Assembly: GCA_963764205.1 (NCBI GenBank)
Contig: CAVXRN010000002.1
Coordinates: 1,240,001-1,304,000 of the forward strand
Direction: 5' to 3'
Source: Chersky-840 sp963764205
GTDB taxonomy: Bacteria > Actinomycetota > Acidimicrobiia > Acidimicrobiales > UBA8190
Length of the DNA: 64,000 nt
In this document: positions 43,893 through 53,837 of the stretch, one piece after another
How positions within the stretch are numbered: position 1 is the stretch's first letter
Layout: every line of letters starts with the position of its first letter
The notes under the pieces: generated by a model
The model's database searches: none
What the model was told of the DNA's origin: nothing
The model's input: the letters and a program-made list of their open reading frames with translations, nothing else
Translations under genes and position numbers: made by a program

Positions 43893-43983
43893 GGCGTCTC
43901 CCCGGGTCGAATTTCGTGCCCATACTATCCGGTCGGACCCACAGGAACGGTAAAGTTCCTGTTCAGAGGCGGTATTTTCCCAT

Positions 43984-45000
43984 TCAGGCCGGATGAACGG
44001 CCCGAGCCAGGCTCCCAACCAACCCGCCCACGGCGACGTCGTGGGCCACACCGATGGCGGAGACGATGGCGGCTGCACCGGACGAGCCGTGGCTGATCAC
44101 ACAGACGCCGTCCACGCCGAGCAACATCGCCCCGCCGATGCCGTCGGGGTCGAATTCCGCCGCCAAAGGAGCCAGCCTGGGCAACATGACCTCGGCTGCG
44201 GCCTTGGCCTCGTCGTCGGCGGCGAACACCTCGAGCAGGGTGTCCATGAAGAATCGCAGGCACCCCTCGAGCGTCTTGAGCGCGACGTTGCCAGTGAAAC
44301 CGTCGGTCACGAACACGTCCGCCGGGGCGTGCAGCAGGTCGCGACCTTCGGCGTTCCCGACGAACGTGATGTCGGGCGCCTGGTCCAACAGCTCGTGGGT
44401 CTCTTTCACCAGGGGCGTGCCCTTGGACTTCTCCTCGCCGATGGACAACAGCGCGACGGTGGGTGACGTCACGCCGTAGCGGGCCGAGGCATAGGCCGCA
44501 CCCATCTGGGCGAACTGCACCAGCATGGCGGGCGTGCACTCGGCGTTGGCACCGGCGTCGAGCAGCACCGCCGGGTGCGATCCCAACTGCGGGATGGGCG
44601 TGGCGATGGCAGGGCGCACGACACCTTTCAGTCGTCCCATCCGCAGCAGGGCGCTGGCCATGGCCGCGCCGGTGTTGCCCGCGCTCACCATGGCCGAGGC
44701 CTTGCCGTCGCGCACGGCCTCGGCCGCACGGACCAGCGAGGAGTCCTTCTTCCGACGCACCGAGGAGCCCGGATCGTCGTCCATGGCGATGATCTCGGAC
44801 GCGGGGATGACCTCGAGCCCACCGGTGTCGCCGAGCTGGTCGGGTGGACCGACAAGGACCACAGGGATGCCGAGCTCGTCGGCGGCCTGGCGGGCCCCGG
44901 CCACGATCTCTCCCGGCGCACGGTCGCCGCCCATGGCGTCCACCGCGACGGGAAGCCCACCGGTGGACGACGCCTCGGGCGTAGGCCGAGGCGGGGTCAC
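43984..45000 (-). CDS. plsX: Phosphate acyltransferase PlsX
   Basis: A 338-residue protein: VAVDAMGGDRAPGEIVAGA, VSAGNTGAAMASALLRMG, LLDAGANAECTP and GFTGNVALKTLEG are diagnostic. It converts acyl-ACP to acyl phosphate for glycerolipid synthesis. The GTG start shares one base with the rpmF stop (TAGTG). Confidence 0.95.
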   Translation of the reverse strand: MTPPRPTPEASSTGGLPVAVDAMGGDRAPGEIVAGARQAADELGIPVVLVGPPDQLGDTGGLEVIPASEIIAMDDDPGSSVRRKKDSSLVRAAEAVRDGKASAMVSAGNTGAAMASALLRMGRLKGVVRPAIATPIPQLGSHPAVLLDAGANAECTPAMLVQFAQMGAAYASARYGVTSPTVALLSIGEEKSKGTPLVKETHELLDQAPDITFVGNAEGRDLLHAPADVFVTDGFTGNVALKTLEGCLRFFMDTLLEVFAADDEAKAAAEVMLPRLAPLAAEFDPDGIGGAMLLGVDGVCVISHGSSGAAAIVSAIGVAHDVAVGGLVGSLARAVHPA

Positions 45001-45179
45001 TAGTCGATCTCGATGGCCTGCCGGCCCTTGTACCACCCGCACGTCGGGCACACCCGGTGAGGGACCTTGGCGTGGCGGCACTGGGGACACTCGCTGCGCG
45101 CCGGAGGGCCGAGCACCCAGTTCGAGGCGCGCCGGCTACGGCTCTTCGCCTTTGAGGTCTTCTTCTTGGGGACGGCCAT
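45000..45179 (-). CDS. rpmF: 50S ribosomal protein L32
   Basis: 59 residues: MAVPKKKTSKAKSRSRRA, a SNWVLGPPA block and CPQCRHAKVPHRVCPTCG with the two CxxC pairs of the zinc-containing form. The C-terminus is YKGRQAIEID. It lies between DUF177 and plsX, the classic order. Confidence 0.93.
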   Translation of the reverse strand: MAVPKKKTSKAKSRSRRASNWVLGPPARSECPQCRHAKVPHRVCPTCGWYKGRQAIEID

Positions 45180-45235
45180 CGACGCTCACCTCGGGTCAGG
45201 GACGCAACAGATTACCCGCTGGACCCGAGGGAGAG

Positions 45236-45787
45236 TTATCCCTGCCCGGGCGAGCTCGACGACTCGCTCTGCACCCTGCCCTCGGGCACCCGCAGGACGT
45301 CGAGCGCGCTCCAGCGGGGATCGGGGGGTGCCTCGCACCCGCACTTCTCGTCGTTGCGGTTGACGCCGCAGAACGGGCACAGGCCCCCACAGTCGGTCCG
45401 GCACAGCGGCGCCTGGGGCAGCTCGAGGAGCACCGCGTCGCGCACGAGCGGCTCGAGGTCCACCTCGTCGCCGACCAGGCGGTACGTCTCCTCCCCGTCG
45501 CCGTCTTCGGTGTAGAGCTCTCGCACCGACAGCTCGAGGACCCCCGACGCGGGTGACAGACACCGTCGACACGCCCCGGTCCAGGGCGCCCGCACCGTGC
45601 CGGTCACCGACACGCCCCCGAGCACGGACTCGAGCACGACGTCGGCTTCGGGCAGGGCGTCGTCGGGCACCGCGCTGCCCGAGCAGTCCAGGCCCTCGAT
45701 CGGGCCTTGGCACTGCAGGTGCACGCGCGTGCCGATGGCGGTGCGCAGCTTGGCCACGGACACGACGAAGGGGTGACGCGACGCCAC
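45236..45787 (-). CDS. DUF177/YceD family protein
   Basis: 183 residues. It has the DUF177 core (GSVTGTVRAPWTGACRRC-type Cys pair; DLEPLVRDAVLLELPQAPLC) and a Cys-rich block CRTDCGGLCPFCGVNRNDEKCGC that probably binds zinc. YceD proteins are linked to 23S rRNA maturation and always neighbour rpmF. The start is GTG. Confidence 0.88.
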   Translation of the reverse strand: MASRHPFVVSVAKLRTAIGTRVHLQCQGPIEGLDCSGSAVPDDALPEADVVLESVLGGVSVTGTVRAPWTGACRRCLSPASGVLELSVRELYTEDGDGEETYRLVGDEVDLEPLVRDAVLLELPQAPLCRTDCGGLCPFCGVNRNDEKCGCEAPPDPRWSALDVLRVPEGRVQSESSSSPGQG

Positions 45788-45790
45788 GGC

Positions 45791-46384
45791 TCAGCCGTTG
45801 TCCTGATCGAAGAACCCCGCTTGGGCGATGTCCGACACGCCGTCGGCACCGACGCGCAGTGCCTCACCGTCGTGCAGCGGCGGCGGGACCGCCTGGAGTT
45901 TCTCGCGCCCGGCCTGCACGGTCTTCAGCGTGCGCTCGAGCACGATCTCGAACGACGCCAGGCGCTGGTCGCAGTAATCCTCGGCCTCGTGCCGAAGACG
46001 CCTCGACTCCTCTCGGGCGTCGTCGAGGATCCGCTGGGCCACCTGGTTGGCTTGGCGGACGATCTCGGTTCGCTGCACCATGCGCTCGGCTTGGGCCCGC
46101 ACGTCGTCGAGGAGCATGTCAGCCTCCCGTTGCCGTGTGGCCATGAACTCGTCGCGCTCGCGCAACAGCCATCGCGCCCGCCGCAATTCGTCGGGGAGGC
46201 GGTCGAGGGCCGCCTGGAGGAGATCGAGGAGGTCCTGGCGGTCGACGAGGACCGAGGCCGACAGTGGCATCGTCCGCGCCGTGGACACCGCATCGATGGC
46301 GCGCTGCAGGCAACCCTCCGCGTCGTCTCCCGGCGGCGCGGGCTCGTCCTCGAGAGGATCGTCGTCGAACGAGTCGTCGCTCAC
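45791..46384 (-). CDS. SepIVA/DivIVA-like coiled-coil protein
   Basis: A 197-residue protein with an acidic N-terminus, then a long coiled coil (about 45-165) rich in Arg and Glu (LRRARWLLRERDEFMATRQREADMLLDDVRAQAER). In mycobacteria the gene next to the DUF177 protein, rnc and fpg encodes SepIVA, a septation and polar-growth factor; the same neighbourhood here supports the call. Sequence alone would only say DivIVA-like. Confidence 0.7.
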   Translation of the reverse strand: MSDDSFDDDPLEDEPAPPGDDAEGCLQRAIDAVSTARTMPLSASVLVDRQDLLDLLQAALDRLPDELRRARWLLRERDEFMATRQREADMLLDDVRAQAERMVQRTEIVRQANQVAQRILDDAREESRRLRHEAEDYCDQRLASFEIVLERTLKTVQAGREKLQAVPPPLHDGEALRVGADGVSDIAQAGFFDQDNG

Positions 46385-46860
46385 GGGCCGAACTTCTTCT
46401 CGAGCCGGACCGCCACCGCCTTCGGCACGAAGGCAGAGACGTCGCCGCCGTAGCGGGCGACTTCGCGCAGGAGGCGCGACGCCACGAACGACGTGGTGGA
46501 GCTGGTCGGGATGAACAGCGTGTCGATACCCGAGAGCTGACGGTTCATCTGCGCCATCTGGAGCTCGTTCTCGAAGTCCGACACCGCCCGCAGTCCCCGG
46601 ATGATCGCCGTCGCCCCGATGTCGCGGGCCACGTTCACAACGAGCGTGGCCACCGACACCATGCGCACGTTGCTGAGGTGCTCGAGCGAGTCGCGCAACA
46701 TGTCCTCACGCTCGTCGAGGCTGAACAACGGCTCGGCCTTCTGGGGGTTGCGCAAGGTGGCCACCACCACCTCGTCGAAGAGCTGCCCGGCCCGTTCCAC
46801 CACCTCGAGGTGGCCGTTGTGAAACGGGTCGAACGAGCCGGGGAAGAGGGCGACGGTCAC
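46381..46860 (-). CDS. coaD: Phosphopantetheine adenylyltransferase
   Basis: A 159-residue nucleotidyltransferase: VALFPGSFDPFHNGHLEV with the GxFDPxHxGH motif, RGLRAVSDFENELQMAQMNR and PTSSTTSFVASRLLREVA. It adenylates 4'-phosphopantetheine to dephospho-CoA. It overlaps its neighbours on both sides by 4 bp, a tightly coupled rsmD-coaD-sepIVA-like group. Confidence 0.96.
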   Translation of the reverse strand: MTVALFPGSFDPFHNGHLEVVERAGQLFDEVVVATLRNPQKAEPLFSLDEREDMLRDSLEHLSNVRMVSVATLVVNVARDIGATAIIRGLRAVSDFENELQMAQMNRQLSGIDTLFIPTSSTTSFVASRLLREVARYGGDVSAFVPKAVAVRLEKKFGP

Positions 46861-47396
46861 CGGGTGCCTTTCTCATGGGCTCCGAGGGATCGGACCACGG
46901 TCACGAGCGTACCGCCGTACCGCTTGTGCCTGATGACCTCCCAGCCCGACGGGACCTCCACGGGACGCCGGGACTCGAGGACCCCCAGGGTGGCTCGGAG
47001 GTTGGCGAGCAGACCTTCCCACGACGCGAACTCGTAGGGGGGGTCGCACAGCGCGAGGTCGAAGGCGTGGGGCCGGTCGACGAAGCGCATGACGTCCTCC
47101 CGCACCACCGTGGCCTGCTCCTCGATCCCCAGCGTGGCCAGATTGGCCCGGATGGCCCCGACCGCGGCCGGGGCCTCGTCCACGAACACCACCGACGCGG
47201 CTCCCCTCGAGATCGACTCGATCCCCATGGCCCCGCTGCCGGCGAAGAGGTCGACCACCGTCATCCCGTCGAGGTCGACCTGGCTGCCGAGGACGTCGAA
47301 GATCGCTTCGCGCACCCGGTCCGACGTCGGGCGGGTGGCCGTCCCCGCCGGAGCCCGCAGGACCCGGCCCCCGAACGCGCCGGCGATCACACGCAC
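46857..47396 (-). CDS. rsmD: 16S rRNA (guanine966-N2)-methyltransferase RsmD
   Basis: 179 residues: VIAGAFGGRVL, RPTSDRVREAIFDVL, VVDLFAGSGAMGIESISRGA (SAM site) and LCDPPYEF, the DPPY catalytic motif. The start is the GTG at 47396 (VRVIAG). It precedes coaD with a 4-bp overlap, the standard pair. Confidence 0.93.
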   Translation of the reverse strand: MRVIAGAFGGRVLRAPAGTATRPTSDRVREAIFDVLGSQVDLDGMTVVDLFAGSGAMGIESISRGAASVVFVDEAPAAVGAIRANLATLGIEEQATVVREDVMRFVDRPHAFDLALCDPPYEFASWEGLLANLRATLGVLESRRPVEVPSGWEVIRHKRYGGTLVTVVRSLGAHEKGTR

Positions 47397-47438
47397 CCGG
47401 CGCAGGCTAGTTGGGGGCCCGACGGGCACCGGGCCCGG

Positions 47439-49581
47439 TCAGCTCTTGTGCAGGAAGGCGGCCTCGGCCTCGCCCACGAAGAGCCGGACCTCCTCGGCCA
47501 GGTGCGGAGCGTCGTGCAGCGACGGGTCCTGGGCCAGGACCGACTCCGCCACGCGCCGGGCGGCTTCGACCAGGGGTCGGTCGCCACGGCGCAGCGACGC
47601 CAACTTCAGGTCGCTGCGGCCCTTCTGGCGCGTGCCCAGAATCGTCCCTTCGCCCCGGATCTCGAGGTCGACCTCGGCCAGCTCGAACCCGTCGTTGCTG
47701 GCCTCGAGGGCCTCGAGTCGCTTCGCCGCCTCAGGGGTCGAGGACCCGGAGAACAGATAGCACCACGAGGGTCGATCAGAACGCCCGACCCTGCCCCGCA
47801 GCTGGTGGAGCTGGGCGATCCCGAACCGGTCCGCGTCCTGCACGACCATGACCGTGGCCTCGGGCACGTCGACGCCCACCTCGATCACGGTCGTCGCCAC
47901 CAGGACTTCGATGTCGCCTCGCCGGAAGCGCTCCATCACCCCCTCCTTGTCGGCCGCCTTGAGCTGGCCGTGGAGGAGCCCGATGCGCAATCCCGCCAGG
48001 ACCGTCGCCTCGAGGCGCGTGCGCTCTTCGGTGGCGGACTTGGCCTGCACGCGCTCGGACCCATCGACCAGGGGACACACGACGTACACGCGGTGCCCCG
48101 CCGCCACCTCGTCGCGCACGCGCGTCCACGCCGCCTTCTCGTCGGTCTCGGTGCGGGCCCACTCCGTGTGCACCGGCGAGCGTCCCGCCGGAAGCTCGTC
48201 GAGCTCGGTCACGTCGAGGTCGCCGAAGAAGACCATGGCGGCGGTCCGGGGGATGGGGGTGGCGGTCATCACCAGCAGGTCGGGGTCTGCTCCGTCGCCT
48301 TCGGAGGCGTCACGTCCCTTGGCGCGCAGCGTATTGCGCTGCTCGACTCCGAAGCGATGCTGTTCGTCGATCACCACGACCCCGAGGCTGGCGAACCGCA
48401 CCTCGGCCGTCAGGAGCGCGTGGGTGCCCACCACGAGATCGACCGAGCCCGCCCGCAGGCCCTCGTGCAGCTTGGCCCGCTCCCCCGCCGGCGTCCGGTT
48501 CGTCAGCAGGGCCACCGCCAGGGGGCGTGCGCCGCCCAACCGATCGGCGTCGGCCACGACGAGGTCCGCCAGGAGCTCGCGCACGCCCAGGTAGTGCTGC
48601 TCGGCCAGCACCTCGGTCGGCGCCATGAGGGCACCCTGGTGGCCGCCTTGGACCGCCACGAGCAGCGCGCTCAGGGCCACGACGGTCTTGCCCGAGCCCA
48701 CGTCGCCCTGCAACAGGCGATGCATGGGCAGCGCTCCGGCCAGATCCGCGTCGATCTCGCGCGACGGCCCGCCGTTGCGCGCCGGTCAGGGGGAACGGGA
48801 GCCCGTCGACGAAGGTGTCGACGAGCCGGGGCGCGTCACCGTCGGGCGCCACGACGTGCCGGATGCCGCGCGCGTCGCGCTCGAGCTCGTGCCGCCGCAT
48901 GACCACCTCGAGTTGCAGGCGCAGGAGCTCGTCGAAGGCGAGACGGCGGCGGGCCCGCTCCTGCTCGGCGAAGGATTGCGGCGCGTGGATGGACCCGAAC
49001 GCCTCGGTCCTGCCCATGAGCTCGAGCTCCGACCGCCATGACGGGGGCAACGGGTCGTAGAGTGGCCCCGCCCGTCGCAGTGCCTCCTCCACCCACTCGC
49101 CGAACTCCCACCCGGCGATGCCGGTCTTCTCCGATGTGGGGTAGATCGGCACGATCCGACCCGTGCGGTTCCCGACCAGATCCACGACCGGGTTCGTGAG
49201 CTGGCGCTTGCCCCGGTACGAGTCGAGCTTGCCGAAGAACAGCGCCTCGGTCCCTACCGGGAGCTGTTTCGCCCGCCAGGCCTGGTTGAAGAACGTGACT
49301 CGCAACGTCCCCGTGCCGTCGTCCACGTCGAGCTCGACCAGGGCACGGCCGTGGCGGGTCCGACGGGACCGCACCGCGTCGACACGGGCGAGGACGAGCG
49401 ACTCCTCGCCCATACGCATCCCCGCCACGTCGGCTTGCCTCGTCCGGTCGATGTAGCGGCGTGGGTAGTGGGTGATGAGGTCCAGCACGGATCCGATGTC
49501 GAGGGCCGCCAGCGCCTCGGCGCGCTTGTCCCCGACCTTGTGAACCTCGCGCACGGGGATCTCGGCCAGCCGGGTGAGCAT
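47439..49581 (-). CDS. recG: ATP-dependent DNA helicase RecG, one apparent +1 frameshift
   Basis: About 713 residues after correction. The wedge/OB domain (YPRRYIDRT, GTLRVTFFNQAW) is followed by motif I LLQGDVGSGKT, motif Ia MAPTEVLAEQH, DEQH-type motif II (VVIDEQHRFGV) and motif VI QLRGRVGRSD. The frame changes at about 48757-48767 (CTCGCGCGACGG), between TGAQRRAV and REIDADLAG. RecG reverses stalled forks and branch-migrates junctions. Confidence 0.92.
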
Positions 49582-49657
49582 CCGCCCCTCGGGTTGGCCG
49601 CCAAGGGCACCGTCGACGTCGTCCCCGCGGGGCGCTCCCGGGGCCGAGGTGGGGGGC

Positions 49658-51400
49658 TCACTCGATGCTGATGAGGAAGGGGTACAGCGGCTGCCCGCCG
49701 TGGTGGACCTCGACGGCGACGTCGGGGCGATGCTCGGCCAGCCACTCCGTGACTCGTCGCGTCTCGCCCGCGCCCGAGCCCTCGCCCTCGATCAAGGTGA
49801 CGAGCTCGTGGTCGTCGTGCAGGAGCTTCCCGAGCAGGCCACAGGTGGCTTCGGCCACCGACTCCCCCACCACCTCGACGCCGTCGCGCGACAGACCCAT
49901 CCAGTCACCGCTGTGGATGGGCCCGGCCGGCCCGGTGGCGTCGCGCACCGCCCGGGTCACCTCGCCCGCGACCACACGGCGCGCCGACTCCGCCATCGCC
50001 GCCGCGTTCTCCGGCGCGCCCGCCTCCGGGTCGTACTCGAGCAATGCCGCGAACCCCTCGACGATCCCGCTCGTGGGCACGACGCGCACGGTCTTGGTCG
50101 AGATCTCGCACACCTGCATGGCGACGGGGCGGATGTTGTCGTTGTTCGGCAACAGCACCACCTCGTCCGAGGGAACCGACTCGACCACGTCGAGGATCTG
50201 CGCGGTGGAGGGGTTCATGGACTGGCCTCCGGCCACGAAGTAGTGCACGCCGAGGGACCGGAAGATCCGGCCGATGCCCTCCCCGTTGGCCACCGCCACC
50301 ACCGCGGTGCGCGGGGGCGGTTCGGCATCGGCGGTGCCGTTGGCGCCCAGCCCCGCGCCCTCCCGGACCCAGCGCTCTTCCTCGACCTGCTCGGCGAGGT
50401 CGGTGACGCGAATGTCGCGGGGCCGGCCTGCGTCGAGAGCCGCCTCGATCGACGCCCCGACGTCGTTGGTGTGGATGTGGCAGTTCCACAGGCCTTCGCC
50501 GCCCACCACCACGATGGAATCGCCCAGACCCGCCCATACCTCCTTGAACGCCCGCATGGTGTGGTCGGGGGCCTCGAGGAAGTACATGACCTCGTAGCGC
50601 AGGTCGCTCCCGCCCCCCTCTTCCCCCGACTCGACGTCGGCCGCAGGCAGCGCATCGGAGACTCCGGCGTGCGACGGAGCGGTGACGGCCGGGACCGGAG
50701 GCAGGGGCCGGCCGTCGATGACCGAGAGCAACGAGTCCAGCAGCAGGAGATAGCCCGACCCTCCCGCGTCGACGACGCCGGCCTGGGCGAGGACGGGGAG
50801 CTGCTCGGGCGTCCGGGCCAGGGCCTCGGCCGCGGCGCGGTGCGACGCCTCCACCACCTCCAGCAGCGACGCGCTGTTGCGCCCGCGTTCGGCCGCTCCC
50901 TCCGCCGCGGCGCGCGCCACGGTCAGGATGGTGCCCTCCACCGGGCGCAGCACGGCCTCGCGCGCCGCGTCGCTGGCTGCGGCCAGCCCGCGGGCCACGA
51001 CGGCCCCGTCTGCCTCGCCGTCCCCCTCGGCCAATACGCCGGTGAGGCCCCGCAGCAGCTGGCACAGGATCACGCCCGAGTTTCCCCGCGCCCCCATGAG
51101 CGACCCGTGGGCGACGGCCTTGCACACCTCGACCATCGCCACGGGCACGGCGTTCGGCGGGGCCGGCGACGTTGCCGATATCGGCGGCTGCGAGGGCGCC
51201 AGGTACCCGAGCCCGTCGAGCCGCGCGAGCTCGCTCACGACCGACTCGAGGGTCAAGGCCATGTTGGTACCGGTGTCACCGTCGGGGACCGGGTACACGT
51301 TCAGGGCGTTGAGCGCCTCCTGGTGGAGTCGGAGCACATGCCCGTAGGTCGCCATCGTCGCCGCCAGCTGGGTCGCCCCGAGCCTGCTTACTGACTCCAT
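49658..51400 (-). CDS. DAK2-domain protein (FakA/YloV-like fatty acid kinase)
   Basis: 580 residues. The N-terminal DAK2 domain has LNVYPVPDGDTGTNM and GSLMGARGNSGVILCQLLRG; the middle and C-terminal domains include NCHIHTNDVGASI and a DegV-like end (HHGGQPLYPFLIS). FakA proteins phosphorylate fatty acids delivered by FakB. It is paired with recG and divergent from rpmB, as in many Gram-positive bacteria. No fakB is in the window. Confidence 0.87.
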   Translation of the reverse strand: MESVSRLGATQLAATMATYGHVLRLHQEALNALNVYPVPDGDTGTNMALTLESVVSELARLDGLGYLAPSQPPISATSPAPPNAVPVAMVEVCKAVAHGSLMGARGNSGVILCQLLRGLTGVLAEGDGEADGAVVARGLAAASDAAREAVLRPVEGTILTVARAAAEGAAERGRNSASLLEVVEASHRAAAEALARTPEQLPVLAQAGVVDAGGSGYLLLLDSLLSVIDGRPLPPVPAVTAPSHAGVSDALPAADVESGEEGGGSDLRYEVMYFLEAPDHTMRAFKEVWAGLGDSIVVVGGEGLWNCHIHTNDVGASIEAALDAGRPRDIRVTDLAEQVEEERWVREGAGLGANGTADAEPPPRTAVVAVANGEGIGRIFRSLGVHYFVAGGQSMNPSTAQILDVVESVPSDEVVLLPNNDNIRPVAMQVCEISTKTVRVVPTSGIVEGFAALLEYDPEAGAPENAAAMAESARRVVAGEVTRAVRDATGPAGPIHSGDWMGLSRDGVEVVGESVAEATCGLLGKLLHDDHELVTLIEGEGSGAGETRRVTEWLAEHRPDVAVEVHHGGQPLYPFLISIE

Positions 51401-51459
51401 GGCCGTGGATGCTAACCTTTGCGCCCGTCCGAATTACCTCTCGAGGGAGCGTCCGCGTC

Positions 51460-51675
51460 GTGGCTGCGGTTTGCGAAGTCTGTGGCAAGCATCCCTCGTT
51501 CGGGATGAACCTCAGCCACTCCCACCGCCGGACCAAGAGGCGCTGGGACCCGAACATCCAGCGGGTCCGGGCCATCGTGAACGGCACGCCCCGCCGCCTG
51601 CACGTGTGCACCTCGTGCATCCGGGCCGGCAAGATCACCAAGCCGCCCCGTCGCCCCAGCACCCGACCTTCCTGA
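51460..51675 (+). CDS. rpmB: 50S ribosomal protein L28
   Basis: 71 residues: VCEVCGKHPSFGMNLSHSHRRTKRRWDPNIQ and LHVCTSCIRAGKI. The two CxxC pairs mark the zinc-binding form. The GTG at 51460 follows GAGGGAG. It is divergent from the DAK2 gene across a 59-bp promoter region and is followed by a hairpin. Confidence 0.94.
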   Translation: MAAVCEVCGKHPSFGMNLSHSHRRTKRRWDPNIQRVRAIVNGTPRRLHVCTSCIRAGKITKPPRRPSTRPS

Positions 51676-51701
51676 GCGCCCGACCCTCCTGAGGGTGGCG
51701 C
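51676..51701 (+). terminator. Hairpin after rpmB
   Basis: GCGCC (51676-51680) and ACCCTC (51683-51688) pair with GAGGGT (51691-51696) and GGCGC (51697-51701) around a 2-base turn, starting at the end of rpmB. There is no U-run. Confidence 0.6.
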
Positions 51702-51759
51702 GACCGCTCCCGGTGGGCGTGGGGTCGCCGGATCCCGAGACACGGCGGGGGCCAGGGTC

Positions 51760-51996
51760 GTGGCCACTACCAGTGTGATGGCGAATTCGGGGATTTCGCC
51801 CCTGGAGCCGACGCCAGCGCTCATCGATGCTGACGACATGCTCGGAGCCCTGGTCAATCTGACCCATACCGGCCACTACCTGCACTGGGGATTCATCCAG
51901 ATCAGCGTGGCGAACCTCGTGGTGATCGCGCTGATGGTCGTCGTGTTCGCGGCCGCGGTCGTCATTCCCTTCCGACCTCGACGGCGGCAGCGATGA
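51760..51996 (+). CDS. Small single-helix membrane protein upstream of cytochrome b
   Basis: A 78-residue protein with one strongly hydrophobic helix (VANLVVIALMVVVFAAAVVI) followed by a basic stop-transfer RPRRRQR, preceded by an amphipathic segment with three His (HTGHYLHWGFI). Its stop overlaps the start of the cytochrome b gene (ATGA). It is probably a small subunit of the same complex. Start GTG 51760; ATG 51778 is an alternative. Confidence 0.65.
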   Translation: MATTSVMANSGISPLEPTPALIDADDMLGALVNLTHTGHYLHWGFIQISVANLVVIALMVVVFAAAVVIPFRPRRRQR

Positions 51997-52772
51997 GCGA
52001 CACGATCATCGAGGGACCCGGCACCCCGCCGACCCCGCCGACCGCCGGGCCCGATGTCACCACTCCGCCCGACTGGGTCGAAGGCGCCGCGCCGGCGCCG
52101 GGGGACGAGCGCATGTGGACCGCCCGCCTCCGGGGCACGGCGATGCGAGCCCTCCCGCCGGGGAAGCTGCTCCCCGACCGCCAGCCGAGCTACGTGGCGT
52201 CGTGGGTCTACATCTTCGGGATCCTGAGCTTCGCCTCGTTCGTGGTGATCTTGGCCTCCGGAGTCGTCCTCATCCTGCGGGGCCCGTCGTGGTGGCACCA
52301 GTCCGAGGTCGGCCTGTTCTTCAACAGCATCCATCTCTGGAGTGTCGAGCTCTTCTTCTTCTTCATGGTCCTGCACCTGTGGGGCAAGTTCTTCATGGCG
52401 GCCTGGCGGGGCAAGCGGGCGCTCACGTGGATGACCGGCGTGATCACATTTCTGCTGTCCATCGGTGCGGCCTTCACGGGCTACCTGTCACAGCAGAACT
52501 TCGACTCCCAGTGGATCTCGACGCAGGCGAAAGACGGCCTGAACTCCGTGGGGGTCGGTGCCTTGTTCAACGTCTTGAACTTCGGCCAGATGCTCCTGTG
52601 GCATGTCCTGCTCCTGCCCATCGCCGTCGGGGTGCTCATCGCCGTGCACCTCCTCATGGTGCGACGCCGGGGCGTCGTCCGCCCTCTGCCGGTCCGCACC
52701 GCCCGCCACGCCGGGTCGGGCCGAGGCTCGGCCGCGCCGGAGGCCCCTTCGACCCAGGAGCCCGGCCGATGA
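51993..52772 (+). CDS. Cytochrome b6-like (cytochrome b N-terminal domain) protein
   Basis: 259 residues. After a Pro-rich N-terminus come four helices. Helix 2 holds NSIHLWSVELFFFFMVLHLWGKFF with a His pair 14 apart, and helix 4 holds WHVLLLPIAVGVLIAVHLLM with the matching pair, giving two b-haem sites as in the N-terminal domain of bc complexes. The quinone-site C-terminal domain, Rieske protein and cytochrome c are not in the window. Confidence 0.85.
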   Translation: MSDTIIEGPGTPPTPPTAGPDVTTPPDWVEGAAPAPGDERMWTARLRGTAMRALPPGKLLPDRQPSYVASWVYIFGILSFASFVVILASGVVLILRGPSWWHQSEVGLFFNSIHLWSVELFFFFMVLHLWGKFFMAAWRGKRALTWMTGVITFLLSIGAAFTGYLSQQNFDSQWISTQAKDGLNSVGVGALFNVLNFGQMLLWHVLLLPIAVGVLIAVHLLMVRRRGVVRPLPVRTARHAGSGRGSAAPEAPSTQEPGR

Positions 52773-53803
52773 GCGACCTCCCCCCGCAGGTGGCCGGGAC
52801 CATGACGCTGTCCGAGGCGATGCGTGAACCCGACGAGAGCCCCTGGCACGGCCCCAAGATCCGCTACGACCTCGTCAAGGAGTTCGTCATCGCCTTGGTG
52901 GTGATGGCCCTCCTGGCGACGGTGCTCGCGTTGGTGTTCTCGTCACCGGACGAGCACCCGGTGACCATCCGGCAGTGGGCCCAGGCCGATCCGGGCGACT
53001 TCCTGGCCACGTCGATCACCGAGCTCGACGGGTCGAGCCCGACCGCCACCTATGGGCCGCCCTACAACTCGTGGGCCCCCGGGGAAGGCCAGAAGATCGG
53101 GCCGGTCGGCGTCGAGAGATGGGCTGGTGTCCACATCCCGGTGAACACGTCCAACGACTTCGTCCTGGCGCCTCTGCAATTGGCGGCGGCCAGCAATCCG
53201 TCCTTGCACGCCGCCCTGACCACCTACGCCAGCGCCTCGGCCGACCAGCAGCAGAAGTGGACGACGGCGTACACCAACGCGGTCGGGCACGCGACGTTCC
53301 ACGACACCGCGGTGATCCTGCCTCGCGGACGGTACGGGCCGGTCGCACCCATCATGAGCGGACTACTCAACATGGCACGCACCGGAAGTCTCGACGCCGA
53401 CCTGCTGGCGTCTCCGCAGTTCTACGGCACCGACTACACCAAACCCTTGCTGTTCATCGCCGACGGCTCGTTCTTGTCGGCCGAGGCCACCGCGCAGCAC
53501 CTCCAGGGCCCCCAGTGGGGGATGATGAACGAGACCGGGAACTACCCGGGTCAGGCATGGCTGTGGCTCTACACCATGTGGTACCAGGTCCCGCCCTTCT
53601 CGACGTCCTGGTCCGCCAACGCCGACGCTTTGGTGTGGGCGTTCATGATGTTGCTCACCCTGGTCCTGTTGCTCTTGCCCTTCATCCCGGGCCTGCGCTC
53701 CATTCCACGGCTGGTCCCCGTGTACCGCCTCATCTGGCGGGACCACTACCGCCGGCTGGCGGCCGAGGTCTCCTCGTCGGCCCCTGGGCGTGACTCGGGC
53801 TGA
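52769..53803 (+). CDS. Two-helix membrane protein coupled to cytochrome b
   Basis: 344 residues. An N-terminal helix (EFVIALVVMALLATVLALVF) and a C-terminal helix (ALVWAFMMLLTLVLLLLPFIPGL) enclose about 230 residues predicted outside the membrane. The large domain has no Cys and no haem-binding CxxCH. The topology resembles the protein at 54517. It overlaps the cytochrome b stop (ATGA), so it is likely a partner of that cytochrome. The family is not recognised. Confidence 0.75.
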   Translation: MSDLPPQVAGTMTLSEAMREPDESPWHGPKIRYDLVKEFVIALVVMALLATVLALVFSSPDEHPVTIRQWAQADPGDFLATSITELDGSSPTATYGPPYNSWAPGEGQKIGPVGVERWAGVHIPVNTSNDFVLAPLQLAAASNPSLHAALTTYASASADQQQKWTTAYTNAVGHATFHDTAVILPRGRYGPVAPIMSGLLNMARTGSLDADLLASPQFYGTDYTKPLLFIADGSFLSAEATAQHLQGPQWGMMNETGNYPGQAWLWLYTMWYQVPPFSTSWSANADALVWAFMMLLTLVLLLLPFIPGLRSIPRLVPVYRLIWRDHYRRLAAEVSSSAPGRDSG

Positions 53804-53837
53804 ACCGCGAGGACCTTCTCCGTGGCGACCAGGTGCG

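Noticed and set aside
52115..53803. A 562-residue protein fused upstream of the two-helix protein
   Set aside because: The first 218 residues are the wrong frame of the cytochrome b gene; the ATG at 52769 overlaps that gene's stop as ATGA and gives a normal membrane N-terminus.
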